This document shows positions 1 through 8,113 of a stretch of 24,451 nt of DNA, piece after piece; within the stretch, counting starts at the first letter, position 1, and every line of letters starts with the position of its first letter. A program made the position numbers and the translations under genes. The notes below the pieces were generated by a model. That model did no database searches. It was not told the DNA's origin and saw only the letters and a list, made by a program, of their open reading frames with translations. Origin of the DNA: a virus; IMG/VR virus record IMGVR_UViG_3300030085_000485, positions 1-24,451 of that record; one strand, given 5' to 3'.

Positions 1-132
1 TATTGCTTTGAATTTTTTTCTAGAACTAGTTCTCGCTGTTCCATTGGAATCAACGCTAGTAATTAATGCAAGCTTGTCACCTTCTATAAAGTACATAGCT
101 TGACTGTCTGGGTATTTAATACTACTTGCCAT
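1..132 (-). CDS. Partial structural-region protein, N-terminal 44 residues
   Basis: An open frame starts at an ATG (minus strand, base 132) and runs off the window edge, so only the first 44 codons are visible. It begins MASSIKYPDSQ and is rich in Ser, Lys and Thr. It starts 2 bp after the stop of the upstream gene and continues the same leftward head-gene operon, so it is inferred to encode another virion or connector protein. No motif in the visible part identifies a family. The spacing and the absence of stops make it likely a real gene. Confidence 0.6.
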   Translation of the reverse strand, partial: MASSIKYPDSQAMYFIEGDKLALITSVDSNGTARTSSRKKFKAI

Positions 133-134
133 AA

Positions 135-485
135 TTAATCCGGTACGTTTAAGTTATCTTCACTTGCTATGTCTGCTAATAATAAATCTTTATCAACTAA
201 TCTTGGTATTTTTATATAGTCACCATCGCTATCCATTAGATAGACTCTTAGTACTTGATTTACTTCTAGCTTATTACTACTAGAGTCTTGAGCCCCATCT
301 GCTAAATTGTAATACATTTTATCAGCAGTTGTACTAATCTTTGCATGAGAAACTTTTACTTTATAAGTTCCTATTTCTACTAGTGCATCATTTATTAAAT
401 TCATTATATATGTTTCTGGAGCACTAGGGAATACTTGCCTAACTCTACTTATTAATTCTTTTACACTTATGGAATGAACTGCCAT
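135..485 (-). CDS. Hypothetical protein in head/connector region
   Basis: This encodes 116 residues. The N-terminus reads MAVHSISVKELISRVRQVF and is followed by a predicted helical stretch (about residues 7-45) and a mixed beta/acidic C-terminal half. It lies 1 bp after the stop of the 240-residue adaptor-like gene, in a tightly packed late operon. By position downstream of capsid and adaptor genes it could be a head-tail connector or neck component, but no diagnostic motif was recognised. The function is inferred from context only. Confidence 0.6.
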   Translation of the reverse strand: MAVHSISVKELISRVRQVFPSAPETYIMNLINDALVEIGTYKVKVSHAKISTTADKMYYNLADGAQDSSSNKLEVNQVLRVYLMDSDGDYIKIPRLVDKDLLLADIASEDNLNVPD

Positions 486-486
486 A

Positions 487-1209
487 TTAGTTTACTAGCT
501 TAGCTAGCCCTTTGTCATAATCTTGTTGTAATTTAATTTGTTTCTTTTCATAGAATGAATACTTTGCACTATTATAGGAAACTCTCTGACTGGATTCTGT
601 AGCGTAGTTGGCAACCATTTCAGAGTCTTCTCTACCTGCATTTGTTTTTAAATTAGTTAATGCGGCTGATGCATTTGTCATAGGAGAAACATCTCCCATT
701 AAATTATCCAAAGCTCTTATTGCGGCATATAACACAACCAAGTGCTCTGCCTCATCTGGAAAGTTTGCTATAGTACTTACAGCACTGGCATCAACAGTTG
801 GAAATGCAACAAACTGAACATCCGCTGTTTGATTAGCCGTAGGTGTAGGATACACTTCCAATATATTATCATACAAAAGATAAGCTGGGTCTGTAACTGT
901 GGCAAATTCCATATCTGAGCTGTCTTGTATTCTGCCTCTTTTAAAACTATCCACATATCTACAAGGTCTTTGAACTCCACTACTATCTGCATCAACTCTA
1001 AGTACGCTTATTATTCTACCCTTAGTATCAATACTTGTTAAGGTTGATGGAGAATTGTTAAGAGTTGTTTTATCAGCACACTTGTAGAGCATAGACATAG
1101 GAAGTGCGTTTATAATTTCTTTAGCACCAGCAGTCATAAAATCATCCATAGCTGTTTGGTCTGAAAATGTACCAACTAAGTCTTGTATTTGTACATCAAA
1201 ATTAGCCAT
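487..1209 (-). CDS. Phage head-tail adaptor-like protein
   Basis: This encodes 240 residues. The central to C-terminal part carries a pattern I associate with phage adaptor/connector proteins: a YLLYDNILEVYPTPT stretch (about residues 109-123), a beta strand VQFVAFPTVDAS, then FPDEAEHLVVLYAAIRALDN (about 149-168), where the helix ends in an Arg-Ala-Leu-Asp motif. These proteins sit at the portal/tail interface after packaging. The gene follows portal, scaffold, capsid and decoration genes, as expected. Its ATG overlaps the preceding zinc-ribbon gene by 8 bp, suggesting coupled translation. The family call rests on pattern memory, without a search. Confidence 0.6.
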   Translation of the reverse strand: MANFDVQIQDLVGTFSDQTAMDDFMTAGAKEIINALPMSMLYKCADKTTLNNSPSTLTSIDTKGRIISVLRVDADSSGVQRPCRYVDSFKRGRIQDSSDMEFATVTDPAYLLYDNILEVYPTPTANQTADVQFVAFPTVDASAVSTIANFPDEAEHLVVLYAAIRALDNLMGDVSPMTNASAALTNLKTNAGREDSEMVANYATESSQRVSYNSAKYSFYEKKQIKLQQDYDKGLAKLVN

Positions 1210-1453
1210 TTAACACACCTGCCTGTCTTACTTTTTCTTTCCAAAATTTATTACTCTTTGCAATCTTATCTTTATTAATCTTATCTATATGACTGTCCAT
1301 ACTAACTGTAGAAAATTCTATATCACTTCTCTTACCTATCTCACTTTGCATAAATAAATTAGTAGTATAAACAGACTCAGAAGCCTTCTTACCACAGCTT
1401 CTGCAGTAGAACCATTGTTCTGGGTTTGGTGTTTCGCAATGTATACAATTCAT
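1202..1453 (-). CDS. Zinc-ribbon small protein in head operon
   Basis: This encodes 83 residues with an N-terminal zinc ribbon: Cys3-x2-Cys6 and Cys17-x2-Cys20, with an aromatic WFYC run before the second knuckle. The remaining 60 residues are polar and Lys-rich (about 55-75). A strong AAGGAG site lies 5 bp before the ATG, and an 8-bp hairpin sits just upstream of that site. The gene lies between the decoration-type gene and the adaptor-like gene, which it overlaps by 8 bp. Zinc ribbons bind metal and often nucleic acid or protein partners. The specific role here is unknown. Confidence 0.65.
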   Translation of the reverse strand: MNCIHCETPNPEQWFYCRSCGKKASESVYTTNLFMQSEIGKRSDIEFSTVSMDSHIDKINKDKIAKSNKFWKEKVRQAGVLNG

Positions 1454-1470
1454 ATTTTCTCCTTAGATTC

Positions 1471-1498
1471 GGGGGTTACCCTTTATTCGATAACCCCC
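1471..1498 (-). other. 8-bp GC-rich hairpin in leader of zinc-ribbon gene
   Basis: The two arms gggggtta (1471-1478) and taaccccc (1491-1498) are perfectly complementary around a 12-nt loop. In the leftward transcript the hairpin falls between the decoration-type gene and the ribosome binding site of the zinc-ribbon gene, 6 nt before AAGGAG. No T-run follows on either strand, so it is not a textbook intrinsic terminator. It could lower distal expression, protect a processed 3' end, or be a weak terminator. Confidence 0.5.
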
Positions 1499-1533
1499 AC
1501 AGTTCTAATTACTGTTAACTTTATTTATTCAGT

Positions 1534-1968
1534 TTATGACAATGTCATATGGTCAGCGTCATGCTCTTGACCATAAACATAGTAATTACTACCATCACAC
1601 ATTAGCTCAGCCCAGTCTCCGGGAGCCGCAGTTGAAGCAACCCATACGAGTTCATCAACTCCAGACTCTGCTGACTCAGCGGCCGCACCATCTGCAGACG
1701 TAATCATACCAATTAAAGTGTCTTCAGATGAATCTGGAATAACCTTAACTGTACCACTACCAGCATCAGTTAGGATAAACTTTGCGTGCCATCCAGCTCC
1801 AGCATTAGCCGCAGTTGGAAGAGTAATGTTAAATGAAGCATCTTGGTCTAGTGTAAAAATCTTACCAGAATCATTAGCTGTTAATGTTCTAGCCGCAGTT
1901 ACATTTTCAACCTTGAGCTTTAATTTACTTACACCACTATTCTGTTCTAAATAACTTGCTCTAGCCAT
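1534..1968 (-). CDS. Decoration/virion structural protein
   Basis: This encodes 144 residues, small, beta-rich and poor in Lys, directly downstream of the major capsid gene. After a short basic N-terminus (MARASYLEQNSG) it has alternating Ala/Thr/Gly-rich strands: TLTANDSGKIFTLDQDA (about 28-44), NITLPTAANAGAGWHAKFIL, and a C-terminal strand around YYVYGQEH. This resembles head-fibre or capsid-decoration proteins with a jelly-roll-like fold, which coat the capsid surface. An AAGGAG site precedes its ATG inside the end of the capsid gene. The structural role is well supported by position; decoration rather than another minor virion role is inference. Confidence 0.55.
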   Translation of the reverse strand: MARASYLEQNSGVSKLKLKVENVTAARTLTANDSGKIFTLDQDASFNITLPTAANAGAGWHAKFILTDAGSGTVKVIPDSSEDTLIGMITSADGAAAESAESGVDELVWVASTAAPGDWAELMCDGSNYYVYGQEHDADHMTLS

Positions 1969-1970
1969 TA

Positions 1971-3296
1971 TTAAACTCCTTCTAAGTTGATTAAATAGTG
2001 ACTTTCAGGAAGAGAAACTTCCAATCCAGCCTCAGTTAAAATCATATCTTTACGAAGGTCTTCGTCAGCAGACTGAACGTTAGTCATGATTTGAGTGTCA
2101 CGATTAACTCCGTTACCTACCAATGGTCTGTAAGCTACATTATCCATATCAACCATACATAAGAAACCAGAAGCAAAACCTCTGAACAGAGGCTCTTTAA
2201 CTAGATTCATTGTACCATGAATAGTTTCAACTTGTAAAACTGTATGTCCAAAAGAACCAACAGATTTTTCCATATTGTAGCGTAATTCATTTCCAATGGA
2301 TTGGTCAACAAAAGATGATGAACCTAACTTGTTGAAAAATGTAATTACTGGTAAACTAGCTAATGCTAGCTTTCCATCTGAACCACCACGTGCTGGGTCG
2401 TAAACAACTTCAAAGTCAGATAATATTCTATCATATGTAAGCTCGGAAGCTTGTGAAGACCTGTAGTAAGGCACACCTGAAGAATAAGATAGGGCACCGT
2501 TATCATGTACGGCTGTACCGTTTTTGATAATATGTCCTGCTATACCTTCAGTGTACTGTATTCCACCAACTGTTGCTTGCTGACCAAATAACATAGCACG
2601 TTCAATATCAATCTTATGCTCACGTAACTTAAGATTCCAAACTCTTTGGAACTCATCTGCATAACCACGATAGCGAGTTGCTCTTGCTGTATTTGACATT
2701 TCACAAGCTGTTTTAAAAATCTGGGTTAAACCAGAATCGCTTGATAGTTCTTCTGAAAAAACATCTGGCGAACCAGAACCTTCAACAAACGATGTACCTA
2801 TTACAGTACACTTTGCATCGTCGGCTCCTGTCTCAGTCTCACCGTCTTTTGAAGAAATAGTCTTTCCAACAAATGAACTTGTACTTCCATTATCTACTGG
2901 AGAAGATTCTACCCTTACAATAATTGTTTCAGGTGCGTTATTTTCTGCGTACTCAACTGCAAACACCATTCCTTTAATTAGGAAATCTACTGATGCTCCA
3001 GCAGATGTATCTACAGTATATGTTAAGCTAGAACCAGCCGCAGGTATACTATGAGAACCGTTAAGTAAAAAACTGCGGTCAGTCATAGAAATCTTGGTTC
3101 TATCTTCTAAAAATCGGAATTGTGGGTCATCCGTAGGAACTTTAGCTACCTTTGAGAGATACACGAAAAATGGTGATTCATCTGGAGCCAAGTCCGCTAC
3201 ACGGTCACTAAAGTTGAATAACCTACGAGTATGAAAGCCTGAAGAGGCTGAACCCGGGTCACCAACATTTACAATCCCTTGATTGATTGTTGACAT
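1971..3296 (-). CDS. Major capsid protein (SU10/DUF5309-like, HK97 fold)
   Basis: This encodes 441 residues, a usual length for a major capsid protein. The N-terminal region has a DLAPDESPFFVYLSKV stretch (about residues 35-50) followed by DDPQFRFLEDR (about 56-66). I associate this motif with the SU10/DUF5309 capsid family, where a P-x-D-P-x-F segment precedes the HK97 core. Later segments include LREHKIDIERAMLFGQQ (about 223-239), typical of the spine-helix region, and a C-terminal domain ending LPESHYLINLEGV. It follows the scaffold-like gene by 14 bp with an AAGGAG site and precedes the decoration-type gene, the expected order. It forms the icosahedral shell. The family assignment was made by eye. 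Confidence 0.85.
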   Translation of the reverse strand: MSTINQGIVNVGDPGSASSGFHTRRLFNFSDRVADLAPDESPFFVYLSKVAKVPTDDPQFRFLEDRTKISMTDRSFLLNGSHSIPAAGSSLTYTVDTSAGASVDFLIKGMVFAVEYAENNAPETIIVRVESSPVDNGSTSSFVGKTISSKDGETETGADDAKCTVIGTSFVEGSGSPDVFSEELSSDSGLTQIFKTACEMSNTARATRYRGYADEFQRVWNLKLREHKIDIERAMLFGQQATVGGIQYTEGIAGHIIKNGTAVHDNGALSYSSGVPYYRSSQASELTYDRILSDFEVVYDPARGGSDGKLALASLPVITFFNKLGSSSFVDQSIGNELRYNMEKSVGSFGHTVLQVETIHGTMNLVKEPLFRGFASGFLCMVDMDNVAYRPLVGNGVNRDTQIMTNVQSADEDLRKDMILTEAGLEVSLPESHYLINLEGV

Positions 3297-3310
3297 TTAG
3301 GACTCCTTGT

Positions 3311-4063
3311 CTATATTTTAGTATTTCTTGACGAGTTCATAACTCCTTGCCATACGTCATCTAGCTCGTTTGGTTGCTCAGGTGCAGACCCTTGAACTAC
3401 TCCAGCCGTAGTTGGAATTGTTTTGGTCTTCTGAACAGCCTCTAAGTTTGGAGATACCTTTTCCTCACCGCCTTTATACTTCCTATATACATCAACTAAC
3501 ATATCCAAAGGAAGGTCTTCCCTAGGTGTAGTTGCAAATTGTATGAAGTCATCAGCCATTTGAGGGTCTGTTATTCCGTGCTTACTAGCTAAATCCTGTC
3601 TTAAGTTATTTATCGCCATTTGTTGCTGAAACCCTGCCATCTGTTCTTGAACAGCTTGCTGAGCAACAGCCTTTTCTTGTTGCACCCTCATCTCATAAGA
3701 AGGTGAACCCGGCTTGTAATAAGCTTCCCAAGGGTCAAAAGAATCTTCTGTAACCTTAGGGGCTTCTTCTTTACTAGCCTCATTACCACTCAAAGTGTTT
3801 CTCATCGCTTCAACTACGTCAGGTCTATCTTGTAGAACCCTTCCTAGTTGCTCGTATTTACGAAGCTCCTCGAGCTCATTATTAAGCTTGTCATACTCAG
3901 CGGCTTTCTTATCGTACATTGATTGAAACTTTTTAGCATCATCAACAACTTCTTCAGCAGGTTGTGCTGGTTCTCCACCGACTTGTTCAGGCTCAACAAC
4001 TTGTTCTAAAACTTCGCCTTCCACGCCTTCTATTGTGGTATTTTCGTGCATAGTGTTTTCCAT
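3311..4063 (-). CDS. Capsid scaffolding-like protein
   Basis: This encodes 250 residues with a strongly acidic N-terminus (about 1-45, many Glu, Val and Pro). A likely coiled coil covers about 45-75 (KKAAEYDKLNNELEELRKYE), followed by a Gln-rich helical stretch around 125-155 (AVAQQAVQEQMAGFQQQMA) and a Pro/Gln-containing tail. This composition and the position between portal and major capsid genes are typical of scaffolding proteins, which organise procapsid assembly and then leave. A GGAGA site precedes the ATG. No protease motif was seen, so whether the scaffold is cleaved is unknown. Confidence 0.75.
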   Translation of the reverse strand: MENTMHENTTIEGVEGEVLEQVVEPEQVGGEPAQPAEEVVDDAKKFQSMYDKKAAEYDKLNNELEELRKYEQLGRVLQDRPDVVEAMRNTLSGNEASKEEAPKVTEDSFDPWEAYYKPGSPSYEMRVQQEKAVAQQAVQEQMAGFQQQMAINNLRQDLASKHGITDPQMADDFIQFATTPREDLPLDMLVDVYRKYKGGEEKVSPNLEAVQKTKTIPTTAGVVQGSAPEQPNELDDVWQGVMNSSRNTKI

Positions 4064-4096
4064 TATCTTCTCCGATTTCTTTTAATTTAGCATCAC

Positions 4097-4156
4097 CTAT
4101 TTAAAGATGTCTATAAAAGCAGAACCGGGTAACGTTCCCACTACTTCTGTTTTCAT
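4097..4156 (-). CDS. Possible 19-residue microprotein after the portal gene
   Basis: The portal stop and this ATG share one base (TAATG on the minus strand), and the frame encodes MKTEVVGTLPGSAFIDIFK before a TAG. It fills most of the 92-bp gap between portal and scaffold genes. The TAATG arrangement would allow re-initiation by ribosomes finishing the portal gene, and the peptide is not low-complexity. No separate ribosome binding site is visible and it is very short, so this is a weak call. Confidence 0.25.
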   Translation of the reverse strand: MKTEVVGTLPGSAFIDIFK

Positions 4157-6123
4157 TAGCTTACAGCCTGAGTCTCTGAGTCAACAATTCGTTTTAGATT
4201 ATCAACCTGTACCTTGCTTTTAAACTTGGTATCATTTTGAATCTCATTAAGCCTGCTCTTGAACTTCTCAGTTTCAGCCCTCTTTCTTGAGTTGAGCGTT
4301 TCACGCTCTGCTGTTTGAAGGTCTCCACTAAGTTTCTTGACCTGAGCTTCGAGTTGTTTAACATAAGACTGCATCTGAGCCATTTGGCCTTTCCGCTGTA
4401 AAACACCTTGTTTGTCAAAGATTTCAGTTTTCTTTAAAACCTCGACATCGTCTACCAGATTCATTCTATACGCTTCTAGGTACATCTGATATTCAGCTAC
4501 CCTATTAGAAGGTAATGTTGAACCGGATATGATTCTCACGTCGTAATGCCCTACGGTGATGTCATTTGTAATGGCATTAACCTCTTGGCGTCTATCGTCA
4601 TACATATTTACCGTAAACTCCGTAATGTCGTTATTTGGTTGTACGATTCTAAACGTCTTTGCGTAAGTATAATGACCCTTAGCTAGATTATATAAACTCT
4701 TACCTAGCCTCGTCAAACTTCCTTCGATATCTCTTAATTTAGATTTACCACGAGTCTCACCCATCTCGGCAAGCATCGCAGTACCACGAACTGTTTCAGG
4801 TGCGGCTTCTTTGAAGCCTTGCATTAGTTCTGGGATACCGAAACTTAAATCTATATAGTGCTCTATCCTACTCATTAAATTATAAAACTCTCCTGAGAGT
4901 GATTGTGGGGCAGGGAAGTGCGGTGCACCAAACTCTGGGTTATAAGGTATAACAGCATTAGGTCTAGCCCAATCCTGTTCCAACTGCCCCAAATCATCTA
5001 CGCTCCCCTCTGGAACCATTAGTTTTAGTCCAGCAGAGGCTTGAGCGTGTGAGAGAGTGAGAGAGAAAAGCTTGTTCAAAAGTCTTTGAGAGTCTTTGAC
5101 TTTTGCGATATCAGACTTTGGATAAGGAGTTCCTGTCCATATATTAGGAACTGGTATTATCGGATATATGTCTGTATTTAATATTTGCTCATACAACAAC
5201 ACATCACCTGCTGTTGCCGAGACTTTAATTCTTGTTTGCATTACTTCAACAATCTCAATCATTTCAGCTTCTATCAAAAGCTTTGCGTTTTCAGATTCTA
5301 TGAAGTCATTATATTTTTCTATATCTAGGATAACCTCTGAGCCATCCTGTTTGTTGAATATTCTATAGAAAGGAACTTTTACTTTTGTAAATCTTTCTAG
5401 TATTCTGTATTTATTAACCCTGTTATACTCTGATTCGTATGTTACATCGGGTGTAAAAGATTGTGAAGAATTTTTTCTACCACCCTCAGGATAATCTTCT
5501 TCATCGTAATAACTATCAATATCTTCTATAAAAGGTTCTACCTGAGGATACATATTTAGAAGTTGGTCTTCTGTAAGTATGGTAGATAATATAATACCAG
5601 ACGCATCGTCAGCATATCTATGCCTAGATGCTGGGTCTACATAAACTCTGAATGGGTCTAGGTAGGTATACTTAACTTCACCTCTGCCATAATCAGCTTC
5701 TGGGTCTATGTAAGCATATAAGTAACCCATACCTGCAGTAGCATAATCGTGTACTGCTTGCTTGAATTGTGTATCACCATCAGAGATATCCCATATGTAT
5801 TCAAGAACAGTTCTCCATACATTGGATATCCTACTATCAGAGTCCTCTCTACCAACTGCACTATACTTAGGTGAGCGTGAAGTAAGTAGGGATTTTAGTT
5901 TTTCTATAGCGGCATACACCCTATCAATAACAAAGTCACCTTGCCCTACTGCACGTAGAGCATCTGACTCTTCTTGAGAATAATGGTTACCTAGAAAGAA
6001 ATCTATAGAATCTCTTGCCTCTACATCCCATTCGGCACGAGCATCCCTCCACATTCTCCATAACTGTCTATTAACTTCTGAGTGTTGAGCTTCGTTCTTT
6101 TCTAACTCTCTAATACTAGAAAT
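4156..6123 (-). CDS. Portal protein, probable ATT start
   Basis: The first ATG (base 6054) gives 632 residues; an in-frame ATT at 6123 would add 23. Portals form the dodecameric DNA channel at one capsid vertex. Visible features are an N-terminal RDSIDFFLGNHYS segment, YLDPFRVYVDPASRHRYADD (about 130-149), the wing/stem region with a GTPYPKSDIAKVKDSQRLLN stretch (about 308-327), and a charged coiled-coil C-terminus (about 555-615). I favour the ATT start because the frame stays open with a helix-like sequence (SEVNRQLWRMWRDARAEW) spanning the ATG. An AAGGAAGG site sits 6-7 nt before the ATT, and a promoter-like site ends about 27 bp upstream. The ATG has only GGAGA directly abutting it. The gene follows the terminase by about 62 bp. 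Confidence 0.88.
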   Translation of the reverse strand: MSSIRELEKNEAQHSEVNRQLWRMWRDARAEWDVEARDSIDFFLGNHYSQEESDALRAVGQGDFVIDRVYAAIEKLKSLLTSRSPKYSAVGREDSDSRISNVWRTVLEYIWDISDGDTQFKQAVHDYATAGMGYLYAYIDPEADYGRGEVKYTYLDPFRVYVDPASRHRYADDASGIILSTILTEDQLLNMYPQVEPFIEDIDSYYDEEDYPEGGRKNSSQSFTPDVTYESEYNRVNKYRILERFTKVKVPFYRIFNKQDGSEVILDIEKYNDFIESENAKLLIEAEMIEIVEVMQTRIKVSATAGDVLLYEQILNTDIYPIIPVPNIWTGTPYPKSDIAKVKDSQRLLNKLFSLTLSHAQASAGLKLMVPEGSVDDLGQLEQDWARPNAVIPYNPEFGAPHFPAPQSLSGEFYNLMSRIEHYIDLSFGIPELMQGFKEAAPETVRGTAMLAEMGETRGKSKLRDIEGSLTRLGKSLYNLAKGHYTYAKTFRIVQPNNDITEFTVNMYDDRRQEVNAITNDITVGHYDVRIISGSTLPSNRVAEYQMYLEAYRMNLVDDVEVLKKTEIFDKQGVLQRKGQMAQMQSYVKQLEAQVKKLSGDLQTAERETLNSRKRAETEKFKSRLNEIQNDTKFKSKVQVDNLKRIVDSETQAVS

Positions 6124-6149
6124 GGGTACACCTTCCTTTTTGGTGTGTA

Positions 6150-6178
6150 ATATAATAAACTATACATATATAATGCAA
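6150..6178 (-). promoter_or_regulatory. Promoter-like site before portal gene
   Basis: On the minus strand, GTACTTGCAT holds a -35-like TTGCAT (6173-6178) followed after 17 bp by TTATAT (6150-6155). The TACTTG core and spacing match five other sites in the window. Predicted transcription would start near 6143, leaving a leader of about 20 nt before the proposed ATT start of the portal gene. The same leader length is seen at two right-arm copies of the site. Confidence 0.6.
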
Positions 6179-6185
6179 GTACTTT

Positions 6186-7778
6186 TTAAATTTTTTGTCC
6201 AGTTACCCAAGAGATAACTCTTTTCTTTGTTTCACTTACAGGTTTTACTACCTTGTTCTCTATGAAGTCAGTAGCATCAAACCTCTTACTAACAGGGGGT
6301 CTAGCTTTATTTATAGCATACCAAAGACCATCTAGTATATCATCGTTCTTACCTTTTGGAAACTGATACATCTCATCTACAAGTGATGTATGAGACCTTT
6401 TGATAAACATTTTCTTTCTATTTACTATTGGTGCTAGTAAAGACTCTAACCTATCTTCTTTTTTTATACCACTAGGAGGTCGTACACCTAGGGCTATGCC
6501 GGGTGCTACTTTTCTTTCTTTACCTGAAAGACTGTTAACAGCATCCTTGATTATACCCTGAGCACCAACGTGTTCTACATTTACACGCTTTACTGGTGAA
6601 AACTCCCTAGCGTATTCTAGTATCTGCTCTGGCATATCATATAAAGGTATATGTTCTCTCATATAATCAATAACATAAATATTTCTATCACTATCTATAC
6701 CTATAACCATTATTATCTGATAGTCACTTGACTCTGTAGCTTCATACGCTAAGTCAACGCCCATATAAATATTAACAGGAATAGCATCGTCTTTGTTTAC
6801 AAGATACGCATATCCATCTCTACTCTCAAACTCGTGGTCATAGTTTTGTAATCTATCTGTTTTGAACTTAGCATTCTCTAGGTCTCTAGCCTCATTCAAA
6901 TATTCTTGTGCAAACTTATGTGATAATCCTACATCTTCAAACCTTCTACGTATGTCTTGCAGTTTTTCTTTACTGAAGTAGCTTGGCCACAATACATTGC
7001 CATCTGAGTCTATTGCTTTGTGGTACATAACATCCCAAGCATAATCTCTTTTATCTCTTTGAGCTTCTACGTAACCATCATATATACTCTGTAAAAATGA
7101 ATCATAGTGAACTATAGTACCTATCATCCATATAGAACCTTCATTACCTGCTGAGTTTTCTAAAGCTGGTTCCACAGTAGACATAACCCACTCTTTAATC
7201 TCTCTTCTCCTATCTGGAGTTTTTGTATTCAGCTCAGATTCAAAGTCATCAAGAACTATCTTAGTATATCTCAAACCTAGTTGTGACCTACCACGAAGTC
7301 TTTGTGATGTACCCTTAGCTATAACTCTATCTCCCTTACTTGTAGTGAACTCTTTTTCTGTCCACTTGCTACCACGTATGTCACCAAAGTAGTAATTGAG
7401 TGCAGGGTTAACCTCTATGTGGTTCTGTATGTATTTAATGTGGTCTATTGCCTGAGATTGTTCTTCAGCTACCCAAGCTATAAACTCCTTCTTACCTTCA
7501 GGATTAAAGTATAAATGATATAGTAGTGCTGTCTTAGCTAAGGTTGACTTACTGTGACCACGAGGAAGTATAATGCAATTTCTTTTTTTAGTGTCATCTA
7601 ATAGTAAGTCATTTAACTCATAATGATATGTAGCAGGAGTAGACTTCATAAAGTCTTCTGGTAAAAACAGTTGACCAAAAGCTATTATGTCTCTCTTAGC
7701 TAGTTCTAGTACACGTTCTTTTTCAGATACGTTATTTTTATTTATGTTCGGAGCTTTAGGCAATCTTCTGACATCCAA
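6186..7778 (-). CDS. terL: Terminase large subunit
   Basis: This encodes 530 residues. The N-terminal ATPase has a Walker A variant PRGHSKST (72-79) after CIIL, a Walker B IVLDDFE (174-180, Asp177/Asp178/Glu180) and a coupling segment MIGTIVH (218-224). The C-terminal RNase H-like nuclease has GVDLAYEATESSDY (340-353, Asp342), VNVEHVG (399-405, Glu402) and NDDILDG (478-484, Asp480/Asp483). It pumps DNA into the prohead through the portal and cuts the concatemer. The frame opens at TTG (7778); no ATG fits the N-terminus before residue 44. It overlaps the cyclotransferase-like gene by 37 bp, which is unusually long here. The small subunit gene lies two genes upstream. Confidence 0.95.
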   Translation of the reverse strand: MDVRRLPKAPNINKNNVSEKERVLELAKRDIIAFGQLFLPEDFMKSTPATYHYELNDLLLDDTKKRNCIILPRGHSKSTLAKTALLYHLYFNPEGKKEFIAWVAEEQSQAIDHIKYIQNHIEVNPALNYYFGDIRGSKWTEKEFTTSKGDRVIAKGTSQRLRGRSQLGLRYTKIVLDDFESELNTKTPDRRREIKEWVMSTVEPALENSAGNEGSIWMIGTIVHYDSFLQSIYDGYVEAQRDKRDYAWDVMYHKAIDSDGNVLWPSYFSKEKLQDIRRRFEDVGLSHKFAQEYLNEARDLENAKFKTDRLQNYDHEFESRDGYAYLVNKDDAIPVNIYMGVDLAYEATESSDYQIIMVIGIDSDRNIYVIDYMREHIPLYDMPEQILEYAREFSPVKRVNVEHVGAQGIIKDAVNSLSGKERKVAPGIALGVRPPSGIKKEDRLESLLAPIVNRKKMFIKRSHTSLVDEMYQFPKGKNDDILDGLWYAINKARPPVSKRFDATDFIENKVVKPVSETKKRVISWVTGQKI

Positions 7779-8113
7779 TCTTTCTTAGGTACTAACTCAA
7801 ACACACCACCATTCTGTAGTAGAGCTGGGCCCATTGTATACATCCAAGCGTCTACTTCATCATCATCGTTATATGCTTTAACCATTCTTCTTTCATACAA
7901 ACCATAGGACACACCTTCATACTGGTCATATCCTGCTAAGTCCATATTATCTACATCTATAATTTCTACAACCATCTCATTTTGATTCTCATCAATAAAT
8001 GCGGCTGGATAGTTTCTATGTCCGGGAAACACTAATGAGTAGCCATCTACCTTCCAAGTATCTCGCTCACCATTTCTAAGTGTTCCGTATACTGCTAACT
8101 TATTCGTCTTCAT
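7742..8113 (-). CDS. Gamma-glutamylcyclotransferase-like (AIG2-like) protein
   Basis: This encodes 123 residues, the usual size for the small GGCT/AIG2-like fold. The signature YGTLR lies at residues 9-13, close to the N-terminus as expected for the substrate-binding loop. YDQYEGVSYGLYERR (62-76) supplies the expected catalytic Glu66 and the Tyr73-x-Arg75 motif. Family enzymes release 5-oxoproline from gamma-glutamyl amines or peptides. It sits between terminase subunit genes and runs 37 bp into the large-subunit gene. Phage copies often accompany amidoligase and class II amidotransferase genes, both present in the right arm. The fold call is firm; the substrate is unknown. Confidence 0.8.
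   Translation of the reverse strand: MKTNKLAVYGTLRNGERDTWKVDGYSLVFPGHRNYPAAFIDENQNEMVVEIIDVDNMDLAGYDQYEGVSYGLYERRMVKAYNDDDEVDAWMYTMGPALLQNGGVFELVPKKDWMSEDCLKLRT

Noticed and set aside
1471-1498. Intrinsic terminator between capsid and connector genes
   Set aside because: The stem is good but no T-run follows on either strand and the next ribosome binding site is 6 nt away, so it is listed as a hairpin only.
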